Assembly (NCBI RefSeq): GCF_000373565.1
Contig: NZ_KB891797.1
Span: 156,395 to 220,394 of the forward strand
Reading direction: 5' to 3'
Length of the DNA stretch: 64,000 bases
Source: Streptomyces sp. HmicA12
Lineage (GTDB): Bacteria > Actinomycetota > Actinomycetes > Streptomycetales > Streptomycetaceae
The translations under genes were made by a program, and so were the position numbers. Shown piece after piece: positions 16,497 through 25,639 of the stretch (within the stretch, counting starts at the first letter, position 1; every line of letters starts with the position of its first letter). The notes beneath the pieces are model-generated. The model was not told the origin of the DNA. It saw only the letters and a list, made by a program, of their open reading frames with translations, and made no database searches.

Positions 16497-16525
16497 TTGC
16501 TCACGATACCCCCGAGGGGTATAAA
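16497..16525 (+). promoter_or_regulatory. copA promoter with CsoR-like operator
   Basis: TTGCTC (16497-16502), 17-nt spacer, TATAAA (16520-16525). The palindrome ATACCCCCGAGGGGTAT (16506-16522) lies between them and overlaps the -10. Bound CsoR would block polymerase; Cu(I) would release it. It is the mirror arrangement of the box 31 nt away. Confidence 0.82.
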
Positions 16526-16577
16526 TGACGAACGTCACGGGGTACCCGCCCCGGGTACCGGCTACCGAGGAGGCACC

Positions 16578-18842
16578 ATGTCGGCGCACACCGTCGCCCC
16601 ACCCGCGCAGGTGGAACTCGCCATCGGCGGCATGACCTGCGCGTCGTGTGCCGCCCGTATCGAGAAGAAGCTGAACCGGATGGACGGCGTCGAGGCGACC
16701 GTCAACTACGCCACCGAGAAGGCGAAGGTCGCGTACGCGGACGGGGTCGAGGTCGCGGACCTGATCGCGACCGTCGAGGCCACCGGATACACGGCGCGGG
16801 AGCCCGCCCCGCCCGTGCCTGTGCCGGAGGGCGGCCCCGCGGCCGGCGCGGACGACGAGCTGCGTCCGCTGCGTCAGCGGCTGATCACCGCGGTGGTCCT
16901 CGCCGTGCCCGTCGTCGCGATGGCGATGATCCCGGCCCTCCAGTTCGAGTACTGGCAGTGGCTGTCCCTGACGCTGGCCGCGCCCGTCGTGACGTACGCG
17001 GCCTGGCCCTTCCACAAGGCGGCGTTCACGAACGCGCGGCACGGCGCCGCGACGATGGACACGCTGATCTCGCTCGGCACCTCGGCCGCGTTCCTGTGGT
17101 CGGTGTGGGCGCTGTTCCTCGGCACCGCCGGCACGCCCGGCATGACGCACCCCTTCGAGCTGACCATCGGCCGCGGTGACGGCGCGGGGAACATCTACCT
17201 GGAGGCCGCCGCGGGCGTCACCGCCTTCATCCTCGCGGGCCGCTACTTCGAGGCACGCTCCAAGCGGAAGGCGGGCGCCGCGCTCAGGGCGCTGCTCGAA
17301 CTGGGCGCCAAGGACGTCACCGTCGTCCACGAGGGCGGACACCGACAGACCGTTCCGGTCGGCGAGTTGAAGGTCGGGGACCGGTTCCTCGTCCGGCCCG
17401 GCGAGAAGATCGCCACCGACGGCACCGTCGTCGAGGGCTCCTCCGCCGTGGACGCCTCCATGCTCACCGGTGAGTCCGTGCCGGTCGAGGTCGCGACCGG
17501 CGACGCCGTCACCGGTGCCACGCTCAACGCCGGCGGCCGGCTCGTCGTCGAGGCCACCCGTGTCGGCGCCGACACCCAGCTCTCCCGCATGGCCAGGCTC
17601 GTCGAGGACGCCCAGAACGGCAAGGCGGCCGCGCAGCGTCTCGCCGACCGCGTCTCCGGGGTCTTCGTCCCCGTCGTCATCGCCCTCGCCGTCGCCACCC
17701 TCGGCTTCTGGCTCGGCAACGGCGCGGGCTGGACGGCCGCCTTCACCGCGGCCGTGGCCGTCCTGATCATCGCCTGCCCGTGCGCCCTCGGCCTCGCCAC
17801 GCCCACGGCCCTCATGGTCGGCACGGGGCGCGGCGCGCAGCTCGGCATCCTCATCAAGGGCCCCGAGGTCCTGGAGACGACCCGCAAGGTCGACACGATC
17901 GTCCTCGACAAGACCGGCACGGTCACCACGGGCCGGATGACACTCCTCGCCACGCACGTCACGGACACCACGTCCAAGGGTGAAGTCCTGCGGCTCGCGG
18001 GCGCGTTGGAGCACTCCTCCGAGCACCCCGTCGCGCAGGCCGTCGCGGCGGGCGCGCTGGCCGAGGCCGGTACGCTCCCCGCTCCCGAGGACTTCGTGAA
18101 CATCGCCGGGCTCGGCGTCCAGGGCGTCGTCGAGGGGCACGCGGTCCTCGTCGGCCGTGAACAGCTGCTGGCGCAGTGGGAGATCCGCCTGCCGGTGGAA
18201 CTGGCGCGCGCCAAGGCGCGGGCGGAGGCCGCCGGCCGTACGGTGATCGCGGTGGCCTGGGACGGGGAGGCCCGCGCGATCCTCGAAGTCGCCGACGCCG
18301 TGAAGGAGACCAGCCCGGACGCCGTCCGCCGGCTGCGTCGACTGGGCCTGCGGCCCGTGCTGTTGACCGGGGACAACGAGGCCGTGGCCCGCGCCGTCGC
18401 CGCCGAGATCGGCATCACCGACCCGGCGGACGTCATCGCCGAGGTCCTTCCGCAGGACAAGGTCGACGTCGTCAAGCGCCTTCAGGGCGAGGGGCGTTCG
18501 GTGGCCATGGTCGGTGACGGGGTCAACGACGCGGCGGCGCTGGCGCAGGCCGATCTGGGGCTCGCGATGGGGACCGGTACGGATGCGGCGATCGAGGCCG
18601 GTGACCTGACGCTCGTCCGCGGTGACCTGCGCTCCGCGGGCGACGCGATCCGGCTCTCCCGCAAGACCCTGGGCACGATCCGGTCGAACCTGTTCTGGGC
18701 CTTCGCGTACAACGTGGCGGCGTTGCCGCTCGCCGCGGCGGGGCTCTTGAATCCCATGATCGCCGGGGCGGCCATGGCCTTCTCCTCGGTCTTCGTGGTC
18801 GGTAACAGCCTGCGGCTCCGCGGATTCCGTCCCGGGTTCTGA
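16578..18842 (+). CDS. copA: Copper-exporting P1B-type ATPase CopA
   Basis: 754-residue membrane pump that exports Cu(I) using ATP. One N-terminal heavy-metal domain carries GGMTCASC (Cys21, Cys24). Eight membrane helices follow, with the transport site CPC at residues 400-402 ([17 protein letters not shown]), the actuator TGES motif ([10 protein letters not shown]), the phosphorylated Asp444 in DKTGT, the HP dipeptide in [11 protein letters not shown], and hinge [10 protein letters not shown] near 646. GAGGAGG precedes the ATG by 4 nt. The gene is divergent from the secreted copper protein and controlled by a CsoR-type box. No CopZ chaperone gene is adjacent. Confidence 0.97.
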   Translation: MSAHTVAPPAQVELAIGGMTCASCAARIEKKLNRMDGVEATVNYATEKAKVAYADGVEVADLIATVEATGYTAREPAPPVPVPEGGPAAGADDELRPLRQRLITAVVLAVPVVAMAMIPALQFEYWQWLSLTLAAPVVTYAAWPFHKAAFTNARHGAATMDTLISLGTSAAFLWSVWALFLGTAGTPGMTHPFELTIGRGDGAGNIYLEAAAGVTAFILAGRYFEARSKRKAGAALRALLELGAKDVTVVHEGGHRQTVPVGELKVGDRFLVRPGEKIATDGTVVEGSSAVDASMLTGESVPVEVATGDAVTGATLNAGGRLVVEATRVGADTQLSRMARLVEDAQNGKAAAQRLADRVSGVFVPVVIALAVATLGFWLGNGAGWTAAFTAAVAVLIIACPCALGLATPTALMVGTGRGAQLGILIKGPEVLETTRKVDTIVLDKTGTVTTGRMTLLATHVTDTTSKGEVLRLAGALEHSSEHPVAQAVAAGALAEAGTLPAPEDFVNIAGLGVQGVVEGHAVLVGREQLLAQWEIRLPVELARAKARAEAAGRTVIAVAWDGEARAILEVADAVKETSPDAVRRLRRLGLRPVLLTGDNEAVARAVAAEIGITDPADVIAEVLPQDKVDVVKRLQGEGRSVAMVGDGVNDAAALAQADLGLAMGTGTDAAIEAGDLTLVRGDLRSAGDAIRLSRKTLGTIRSNLFWAFAYNVAALPLAAAGLLNPMIAGAAMAFSSVFVVGNSLRLRGFRPGF

Positions 18843-18860
18843 GGTTCGTCGCGGGGTGCG

Positions 18861-19050
18861 GGCCCGGTGGGGGCTGGTCGCGCAGTTCCCCGCGCCCCTG
18901 AGGCATGCGCTTCGCGCAGCCTCCCCTGAAGGCCGCAGGCCTTTCAGGGGCGCGGGGAACTGCGCGAGAAGCCCCCACCGGCCGTCAGCCGAGGGCGAAG
19001 CCGGTTTTCAGGGGCGCGGGGAACTGCGCGAGAAGCCCCCACCGGCCCGC
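18861..19050. repeat. Dispersed palindromic repeat, copy D (with partial duplication)
   Basis: After copA. A full copy, with cores at 18880-18895 and about 18951-18966, is followed by a second right half: GGGGCGCGGGGAACTGCGCGAG and GAAGCCCCCACCGGCC occur twice. The 238-nt copA-GT87 gap contains nothing else. It shows that half-units can duplicate independently. Confidence 0.88.
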
Positions 19051-19080
19051 AGTCGCGAACGGCGCATAGAGTCGCCCACT

Positions 19081-20280
19081 GTGATCACCCGCGCACGCAA
19101 AGTCACCCCGTACGTCCTCGCGGCAGCCTCCGTGGCCGCGCTGCTCGCCCTCTGTGCCCTCCAGCGCGCCCCGATGGCCGACGTCCTGGTCTACCGGGCC
19201 GAGGGCCACGCGGCGGCGACGCGTGGCGCGGACCTGTACGGATTCACCGTCACCGAGTGGCAACTGCCCGCCACCTACCCCCCGTTCGCCGCGCTCCTGT
19301 TCGTGCCGACGACGTGGCTGCCGCTGCCCGCGCTCAAGGCCGTCTTCCTGCTCGGCAACATCGTGCTCACCGCACTCCTGGTGCAGCTGTCCTGCCGTCG
19401 CCTCGCGGGACTGCGGCCGGCCGGGGCCACGGTCTGCGCGGTCGCCGGCGGAGCGCTCTGGCTCGAACCCGTCTTCCAGACCGCCGTGTTCGGCCAGATC
19501 AACCTGGCCCTGGCCTGCCTGATCCTCTGGGACCTGACCCGCCACGACACCGCCCGCTGGAAAGGCGTCGCCCTCGGTGTCGCGACCGGCATCAAGCTGA
19601 CGCCCGCCGTCTTCATCGTGTACCTGTTCCTGGCGGGCCGCCGCCGCGAGGCCGCCCGCGCGACCGCCGGATTCGCCGGCACCGTCGCCGTCGGCGGGCT
19701 CGTACTCCCGTACGCCAGTGGGGAGTTCTGGACCGGGCGGCTCTACGAGACCGGGCGCGTCGGCAAGGCGTGGATCGTCGACAACCAGTCGCTGCAAGGG
19801 CTGGTGGCCCGGGCGCTGCACACCGCCGAACCGGGACTGCTCTGGGCCGTCCCGGCGGCCCTCGTCGCCGCCGCGGGGCTGTACGCGGCGACCCGCGGGG
19901 CCCGGACGCCCGCCCAGGGCATCGTGCTCACCGCCCTGACCGCGCTGCTCGTCTCACCGATCAGCTGGTCCCATCACTGGGTGTGGTGCGTGCCGCTGCT
20001 CGCGCTGCTGTGGGCCGGGGGGCATCGGCGTACGACGGTCGCGCTGGCGGTGGTGTTCACCGCCCGCACCATGTGGATCCTGCCGCACCAGGGCGACCTG
20101 GACCTTCAACTGCCTTGGTGGCAGCAGCCGTTGGCGGCGCCGTACCCGCTGCTCGGGGTGGGCGTGCTGGGCCTCGCGGTGCTGGACGCCCGGCGGCGCC
20201 GCGACGCACACCCCGCCCCGTCCGGAGCGCCGGTGCGTCAGCTGCCGGCCAGCAGTTCGTCCGCGTCCACGATCCGGTAG
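19081..20280 (+). CDS. GT87-family polyprenol-phosphate mannosyltransferase-like protein
   Basis: 399-residue GT-C fold glycosyltransferase with about 10 membrane helices, related to the DUF2029/GT87 mannosyltransferases that build lipoarabinomannan-type glycans and PIM. Features: the first extracytoplasmic loop has an Asp (MADVLVYRAEG), then WQLPATYPPFAALLF, FGQINLALACLILWDL, and GVATGIKLTPAVFIVYLF. The donor is expected to be polyprenyl-phospho-mannose, but the acceptor is unknown. GTG start, immediately after the repeat. Its last 43 nt overlap the end of the convergent XPB gene. Confidence 0.88.
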   Translation: MITRARKVTPYVLAAASVAALLALCALQRAPMADVLVYRAEGHAAATRGADLYGFTVTEWQLPATYPPFAALLFVPTTWLPLPALKAVFLLGNIVLTALLVQLSCRRLAGLRPAGATVCAVAGGALWLEPVFQTAVFGQINLALACLILWDLTRHDTARWKGVALGVATGIKLTPAVFIVYLFLAGRRREAARATAGFAGTVAVGGLVLPYASGEFWTGRLYETGRVGKAWIVDNQSLQGLVARALHTAEPGLLWAVPAALVAAAGLYAATRGARTPAQGIVLTALTALLVSPISWSHHWVWCVPLLALLWAGGHRRTTVALAVVFTARTMWILPHQGDLDLQLPWWQQPLAAPYPLLGVGVLGLAVLDARRRRDAHPAPSGAPVRQLPASSSSASTIR

Positions 20281-21881
20281 GCGTACCCCTGCTCGGCCAG
20301 GAACCGCTGCCGGTGCGCCGCGAAGTCCTGGTCGATGGTGTCGCGGGCGACGACCGAGTAGAAGCGGGCCTCGTGCCCGTCCGCCTTCGGCCGCAGCACC
20401 CGGCCGAGCCGCTGCGCCTCCTCCTGGCGCGAGCCGAACGTGCCCGACACCTGGATCGCGACCGTCGCCTCCGGCAGGTCGATGGAGAAGTTCGCGACCT
20501 TCGACACGACGAGGACGCTGATCTCGCCCTCGCGGAACGCGTCGAAGAGCTTCTCGCGCACCGCGTTCGTCGTCTCGCCCTTGATGACCGGGGCGTCCAA
20601 GTGGGCGCCCAGCTCGTCGAGTTGGTCGATGTACTGGCCGATGACGAGGGTCTGCTCGCCCGCGTGCTTCTTCACCAGCGCCTCGGTGACCTTCCGCTTG
20701 GTGGCGGTCGTCGCGCAGAAGCGGTACTTCTCCTCCTGCTCGGCGGTGGCGTACGCGAGCCGCTCGGAGTCGGTGAGGTTGACGCGTACCTCGACGCAGT
20801 CCGCCGGGGCGATGTAGCCCTGCGCCTCGATCTCCTTCCACGGGGCGTCGAACCGCTTCGGGCCGATGAGTGAGAAGACGTCGGACTCGCGCCCGTCCTC
20901 GCGTACGAGGGTGGCGGTCAGCCCGAGGCGGCGGCGCGCCTGGAGGTCGGCGGTGAACTTGAAGACGGGCGCGGGCAGCAGGTGCACCTCGTCGTAGACG
21001 ACCAGGCCCCAGTCGCGGGAGTCGAACAGCTCCAGGTGCGGGTAGACACCCTTCCGCTTCGTCGTCAGCACCTGGTACGTGGCGATGGTGACCGGGCGGA
21101 TCTCCTTCTTCGTACCGCTGTACTCGCCGATCTCGTCCTCGGTGAGCGAGGTGCGCTTCACCAGCTCGTGCTTCCACTGGCGGGCGGAGACGGTGTTCGT
21201 GACGAGGATGAGCGTGGTCGCCTTGGCCTCGGCCATCGCCCCGGCCCCGACCAGCGTCTTGCCCGCGCCGCAGGGCAGGACGACGACACCGGAGCCGCCG
21301 TGCCAGAAGTTCTCCACGGCCTGCTTCTGGTACGGGCGCAGCGACCAGCCGTCCTCGGCGAGCTCGATGGGGTGCGCCTCGCCGTCCACGTACCCGGCGA
21401 GGTCCTCGGCGGGCCAGCCCAGCTTCAGCAGGGTCTGCTTGATCTGGCCGCGCTCGGAGGGGTGCACGGCCACGGTGTCGGCGTCGATGCGGGCGCCGAC
21501 GAGCGGCTGGATCCGCTTCGAGCGGAGGATCTCCTCCAGGACCGGGCGGTCGGTGGACGTCAGGACGAGGCCGTGCGCCGGGTGCTTGCTCAGCGTCAGG
21601 CGCCCGTAGCGGTCCATCGTCTCCGCGATGTCGACGAGCAGCGCGTGCGGCACCGGGTACCGGCTGTACTCCACGAGCGCGTCCACGACCTGCTCCGCGT
21701 CGTGCCCGGCGGCCCGCGCGTTCCACAGGCCGAGCGGCGTCAGCCGGTACGTGTGGATGTGCTCGGGCGCCCGCTCCAGCTCGGCGAACGGGGCGATCGC
21801 CCGGCGGCAGTCGTCGGCCTGCTCGTGGTCGACCTCGAGAAGCAGGGTCTTGTCCGACTGGACGATGAGTGGACCGTTCAC
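20238..21881 (-). CDS. XPB/Rad25-type DNA helicase
   Basis: 547-residue superfamily 2 helicase of the bacterial XPB group. The N-terminal damage-recognition-like domain (SDKTLLLEVDHEQADDCRRA; Helicase_C_3-like) is followed by the RecA-like core: Q-like LRPYQKQAV, Walker A LPCGAGKT (about 205-209), DEVH box (297-300), motif III LTATL, motif VI EAQRLGRVLRPK. Mycobacterial XPB is an ATP-dependent 3'-5' helicase. The partner gene upstream is transcribed in the same direction, as in Mycobacterium Rv0861c/Rv0862c. The GTG at 21881 has AAAGGG at 8 nt; the GTG three codons earlier is too close to that site. Confidence 0.94.
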   Translation of the reverse strand: MNGPLIVQSDKTLLLEVDHEQADDCRRAIAPFAELERAPEHIHTYRLTPLGLWNARAAGHDAEQVVDALVEYSRYPVPHALLVDIAETMDRYGRLTLSKHPAHGLVLTSTDRPVLEEILRSKRIQPLVGARIDADTVAVHPSERGQIKQTLLKLGWPAEDLAGYVDGEAHPIELAEDGWSLRPYQKQAVENFWHGGSGVVVLPCGAGKTLVGAGAMAEAKATTLILVTNTVSARQWKHELVKRTSLTEDEIGEYSGTKKEIRPVTIATYQVLTTKRKGVYPHLELFDSRDWGLVVYDEVHLLPAPVFKFTADLQARRRLGLTATLVREDGRESDVFSLIGPKRFDAPWKEIEAQGYIAPADCVEVRVNLTDSERLAYATAEQEEKYRFCATTATKRKVTEALVKKHAGEQTLVIGQYIDQLDELGAHLDAPVIKGETTNAVREKLFDAFREGEISVLVVSKVANFSIDLPEATVAIQVSGTFGSRQEEAQRLGRVLRPKADGHEARFYSVVARDTIDQDFAAHRQRFLAEQGYAYRIVDADELLAGS

Positions 21882-21987
21882 GCGCGGCACCCTTTCTGCT
21901 GGGCCTGGCCCGGTGTGGCCAAACGTCCAGTGTGCCTCATGGGGTGCCGTGCGGGTGTTCGGTCGGCTGCCCCGGGCGCGAACGGGG

Positions 21988-24441
21988 TCACCCCGCGTCG
22001 GGCGCCAGCTCCGCCACCCCCGTCACCCGGTGCAGCGGATACGTCCGGACCTCGTCCGCCGTGTGGTCGTACGCCGTGACGAACCCGCCCTCGACCCGGA
22101 TCGGCGCGATGACCCGCTGGCTGGCGGAGCCCTCCGCGTTGACGTAGCCGATCCACAGGGTGTCGCCCGTCATCACCGCGGCCTGCATCGTGGCGAGGGT
22201 GTCCGCGGGGGTGGTGCGGGGCAGCTCGCCGTTGGCCGCCGGGGCCTGCTTGCGCGGGGTCGTGGCCGCCGTGTCGCCCGCTCTGATGGCCCGGATCGCG
22301 GCGTCGAGGAGTGTGCCGTCGGGCAGCGGGGGGCCGTCGGGCACCGGCTCGGGGGCCGTGCGCGGCGGGGTGCGGTGGGCGTGCGCGCGGGCGATCAGGA
22401 CATCGCCCTCGGGGGTCTCGGCGGCCGGGGCGAAGCCCATCGCGCGCAGCCCTTCGAGGAGCGTGCCGGGGTCGGCCTGGGCGGCGAGGACGGTGGGCGC
22501 CAGGCGGCGCAGGCGCAGACCGGCGGCCCGCTTGTCGGCGAGGATCTCGCCGAGCACGGCGTCGTCGTCGCAGCGCACGTACGCGGAGGCCGCGCCGATC
22601 CGCAGATGCCCGTGGCGCCGGGCCACGTCGTCGATGAGGTACGCGAGGGGCTGGGGGACGGGCGTGCGGGAGTGGGCGCCCAGGAAGGTGTGCAGGTCGG
22701 AGGCGGTCCGCCCGGAGTCGAGCGCGCGGCGCACCGAGCCGGGCGTGAAGCGGTAGACCGTCGCGCCGCCTCTCGACTCCACGTCGGCGAGGACGGCGAG
22801 CGCCTCGGCGAGCGGGCGCACCAGCGGTCCGGGGGCGACCGCCGTCAGGTCGGCCTGGAGGAGTACGTGGTCGAGCGGTTCCGGCAGCAGCGGGGCGAGC
22901 AGCTTCTCGGCGCGGGCCGCGGTGGCCGACGCCTCCAGGGCGGTCCCTCCGGGCTCTCCGGGCTCACCGGGCTCTTCGTGTACGGGCAGCAGCGCCCGGC
23001 CGTGCGCGGACAGCGCCCCGCGGCCGGTCAACCCGATCAACTCGGCCTCGGCGAGCGTCCATCGGGTCAGGCGCGTGCGCAGGTCGAGGGAGGCGGGGGA
23101 GGGCCGCTCCCAGGTGAGGCGGGCCGTCAGCGACTCCGGGGCGGGCGCGGCGCCCTCCGGCAGGGTGCCGAGCAGGGCCAGCACCCGGTGGCGCACCTCG
23201 GGCGCCGCCGAGCGGTCCAGGTGCGGGCCGAGGGCGGACAGCGTGCGGTCCTTGCCGTCCCGCCCGCCCACCAGGCCGGACGTCCGCGTCGCCGACAGCC
23301 ACGCCGTGGCCAGGCGGGTCCACCGCTCGGCCGGGGGACGCTCCAGCCACGCGTCGTACTCGGGGGTCGCCGCGTACCGCTCGTCGGCCTCGCCGTCCGA
23401 CGCGATCAGACCGGCGGCGTAGGCGAGTTCGACCCAGAAGGCGGCCGTCTGCTCGGTGGTGTCGAGGGCGGTGGCGGTGCGCTTGAGGTCGCGCACGCTC
23501 AGGCCGCCCGCGCGCAGGACGGCGGGCCCGCCCTCGTCCCAGTCCTTCAGCAGTTCCTCGACGGTGTCGAGCGCGGTGTACGCCTGCGCCGCCGCCGTCG
23601 CGTCCACAACCTGTGGACGGTGCGCCGCCTTCTCCTCGACGGCGGGCGCCAGCGGCTCCAGCGCGCGGTGCGCCCGGCCGCCGCGCAGGTGCAGCGCGGC
23701 CTCCCGGGGCAGCACGACCGTGCCCGGATTCGTCGGCACCAGCAGCGCGCGGTCGAGCAGCCAGCGCAGATGGGCCGCGGGCCGGGCCGTCACCTGCCCG
23801 TACGGCGGTCCCCACAACAGCCGGTTCAGCACCTCGATGGACTCGGCCGGGGCCTCGTCGAGCAGCGCCGACATCCGGTGCGGGTCCGTGAACAGGGCCG
23901 TCAGCGCGGAGACCGCGGACACCGGGTCGTGGGTGGACGGCAGGCCCGCCGCCGCCACGATCTCCTGGATGCGGCCCGGCGACATGCCGGAGGTGGCCTC
24001 GGCGACGGTCGGGCCGAGGCCGGTGGGCGACGGATGCTGCGGCGCGGGCACGAGCAGCTCGCGGGCCGTGCGTACGAGGCGCAGCTGGTCGTCGCCGCCC
24101 CAGGCGAGGGCCTGCTCGCGCAGGGTGGCCACGGCACGCGGCAGCGCGTGCGTCGTGTCGGGGCCCGGCAGCAGGCTCTTCAGCGTCCCGTACGTCGTCG
24201 GGTCGGGGGCGACCGCCAGCGCCTGCGCCACCTGCTGCGTGAAGCGGTCCAGGCGGTCCAGTGCGCGGATCACCGAGGCGCGGGTGCCGGCCCGGGTGGC
24301 GAGCTGGGTGAGGTCGTTCGGCACCGGATTGAGCAGGTCGGGGCGGGCGCGCAGGAGACGGGCCAGGGACACGTCGTCCCGGGCGCGCAGCGCTTCCGCG
24401 AGGGAGCGGGGTGCCGCCGGTGTCTGCTCGTTGGGGCTCAT
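21988..24441 (-). CDS. Helicase-associated domain protein (Rv0862c-like partner of XPB)
   Basis: 817 residues. The N-terminal half has repeated winged-helix-like segments (SLAEALRARDDVSLARLLRARPDLL, LDRLDRFTQQVAQAL, GLSVRDLKRTATAL). The C-terminal half has the Helicase_C_3/XPB-like domain (HVLLQADLTAVAPGPL, VYRFTPGSVRRAL, YLIDDVARRHGHLRIGAASAYVRCDD) and ends in a WYL-like beta region (TGDTLWIGYVNAEGSASQRVIAPIRVEGGFVTAYD). No ATPase motifs, so it is not a helicase itself. The conserved pairing with XPB suggests a complex for DNA repair or transcription-coupled functions; this is inference. Gap to XPB is 106 nt. Confidence 0.86.
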   Translation of the reverse strand: MSPNEQTPAAPRSLAEALRARDDVSLARLLRARPDLLNPVPNDLTQLATRAGTRASVIRALDRLDRFTQQVAQALAVAPDPTTYGTLKSLLPGPDTTHALPRAVATLREQALAWGGDDQLRLVRTARELLVPAPQHPSPTGLGPTVAEATSGMSPGRIQEIVAAAGLPSTHDPVSAVSALTALFTDPHRMSALLDEAPAESIEVLNRLLWGPPYGQVTARPAAHLRWLLDRALLVPTNPGTVVLPREAALHLRGGRAHRALEPLAPAVEEKAAHRPQVVDATAAAQAYTALDTVEELLKDWDEGGPAVLRAGGLSVRDLKRTATALDTTEQTAAFWVELAYAAGLIASDGEADERYAATPEYDAWLERPPAERWTRLATAWLSATRTSGLVGGRDGKDRTLSALGPHLDRSAAPEVRHRVLALLGTLPEGAAPAPESLTARLTWERPSPASLDLRTRLTRWTLAEAELIGLTGRGALSAHGRALLPVHEEPGEPGEPGGTALEASATAARAEKLLAPLLPEPLDHVLLQADLTAVAPGPLVRPLAEALAVLADVESRGGATVYRFTPGSVRRALDSGRTASDLHTFLGAHSRTPVPQPLAYLIDDVARRHGHLRIGAASAYVRCDDDAVLGEILADKRAAGLRLRRLAPTVLAAQADPGTLLEGLRAMGFAPAAETPEGDVLIARAHAHRTPPRTAPEPVPDGPPLPDGTLLDAAIRAIRAGDTAATTPRKQAPAANGELPRTTPADTLATMQAAVMTGDTLWIGYVNAEGSASQRVIAPIRVEGGFVTAYDHTADEVRTYPLHRVTGVAELAPDAG

Positions 24442-24588
24442 CTGTCCCACGGTAGCGGGTGGCCATATCAAGCCCCTCCGGTGAGGGAGGAGCGGGGTCC
24501 GGGTCGCGGCCCCGTGGCCCGGAACACGCCGGGCCGCACCATTCGCGATACGGTCGGATGCCAACTGCTGCACCCCGGAGGGGACTTC

Positions 24589-25632
24589 GTGGGGATCGAG
24601 AGTGATCAGCTCGTCTTCGACTATCTGAGCCGGGTCGGGGACCTGGCCCAGCAGCGCCAGCTGCCGTCCGCGACACGAATGCGCCTGGTCACGGAGTTGC
24701 GCGGGGAGATCGACCGGCGCAGAGCGAGGACGACCGTCGACAGCCCGGCCGCCGTGCGCCGCATCCTCGACCGCCTCGGCACGCCGGACCGGATCGTCAG
24801 CGGCGCCCAGGAGGGCGGGTCCGCCGCGGCCGACCCGGCGGCGCCCCTCATCCGCCCGCTGCCCGAGCAGCGCTCCACCAAGGACGAGCGGAGCGGCGGG
24901 CTGCGCCGCAGGGTGCCGCGCCCGCGCCGCGAGCCCGCCCCGGAGCAGCCGGCCGACGCACCGTCGCCGCCGCACCTGGCCGGCACCGACGAACTCGGCG
25001 TGCCGGGCGGCGACACGGACTGGTGGCGGATCGGTGACGGCGCCCCGGGGGCCGGGCTGTCGCTCACCGACACGGACAGCGTGCCGGGGTTCACGGGCGG
25101 GGTGGAGATCCCGGACATACTCAAGCCGCCGAGGCGCCGCCCCGACGGCCCGGACCTGCGCAAGCGCCCGGAGCCGGAGGCGGTGGAGGACGACGAGGAG
25201 GCCGACGAGGCCGAGGCGCAGGACGAGGAGGCGGTCGAGGAGCCGCGCGCCTTCCGGCGCCGCCGGACCGTGCCCCGTATGGCCCCGGCCGGAGGCTGGA
25301 CCAACCCCCTGCTCCTGCTGGCCGCCGCGGCCCTCGTCGTCGGCGCGGTCCTCGGCAACATCCTGGTCCTGCTGGTCGGTTGGGCCGTCGTCTACCTCTC
25401 CCGCCGGCTGACCGTCCTGCAGAAGAAGTTCGCGGTGTTCGGCCTGCCCGCTCTGGCCGTCGTGGGCGGCATCGTCTGGCTGTGGGGGCGCGGCGAAGGG
25501 AAATGGGGCGCGCCGCTCGCCGACGGGCGGATGAGCGGCGCGTTCCAGGAGACCTGGCCGTGGGTGCTGCGGTGCGCCGCGTTCGCCTCGGCCCTGTATC
25601 TGCTGTGGCGGTCGCAGCGCCCCCGGATCTGA
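24589..25632 (+). CDS. Membrane protein with N-terminal HAAS-like domain
   Basis: 347 residues. The N-terminal ~70 residues (FDYLSRVGDLAQQRQLPSATRMRLVTELRGEIDRRR...VRRILDRLGTPDRIVSGA) resemble the HAAS/DUF1700 helical signalling domain. Then comes a long disordered Arg/Pro/Glu linker with an acidic run (VEDDEEADEAEAQDEEAVEEP). The C-terminal part has 3-4 membrane helices (LLLLAAAALVVGAVLGNILVLLVG, FGLPALAVVGGIVWLWG). HAAS domains are often tied to PadR-type regulators, but none is adjacent. GTG start with GGAGGGGA 5 nt before. Function unknown. Confidence 0.85.
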   Translation: MGIESDQLVFDYLSRVGDLAQQRQLPSATRMRLVTELRGEIDRRRARTTVDSPAAVRRILDRLGTPDRIVSGAQEGGSAAADPAAPLIRPLPEQRSTKDERSGGLRRRVPRPRREPAPEQPADAPSPPHLAGTDELGVPGGDTDWWRIGDGAPGAGLSLTDTDSVPGFTGGVEIPDILKPPRRRPDGPDLRKRPEPEAVEDDEEADEAEAQDEEAVEEPRAFRRRRTVPRMAPAGGWTNPLLLLAAAALVVGAVLGNILVLLVGWAVVYLSRRLTVLQKKFAVFGLPALAVVGGIVWLWGRGEGKWGAPLADGRMSGAFQETWPWVLRCAAFASALYLLWRSQRPRI

Positions 25633-25639
25633 ATCGGTC

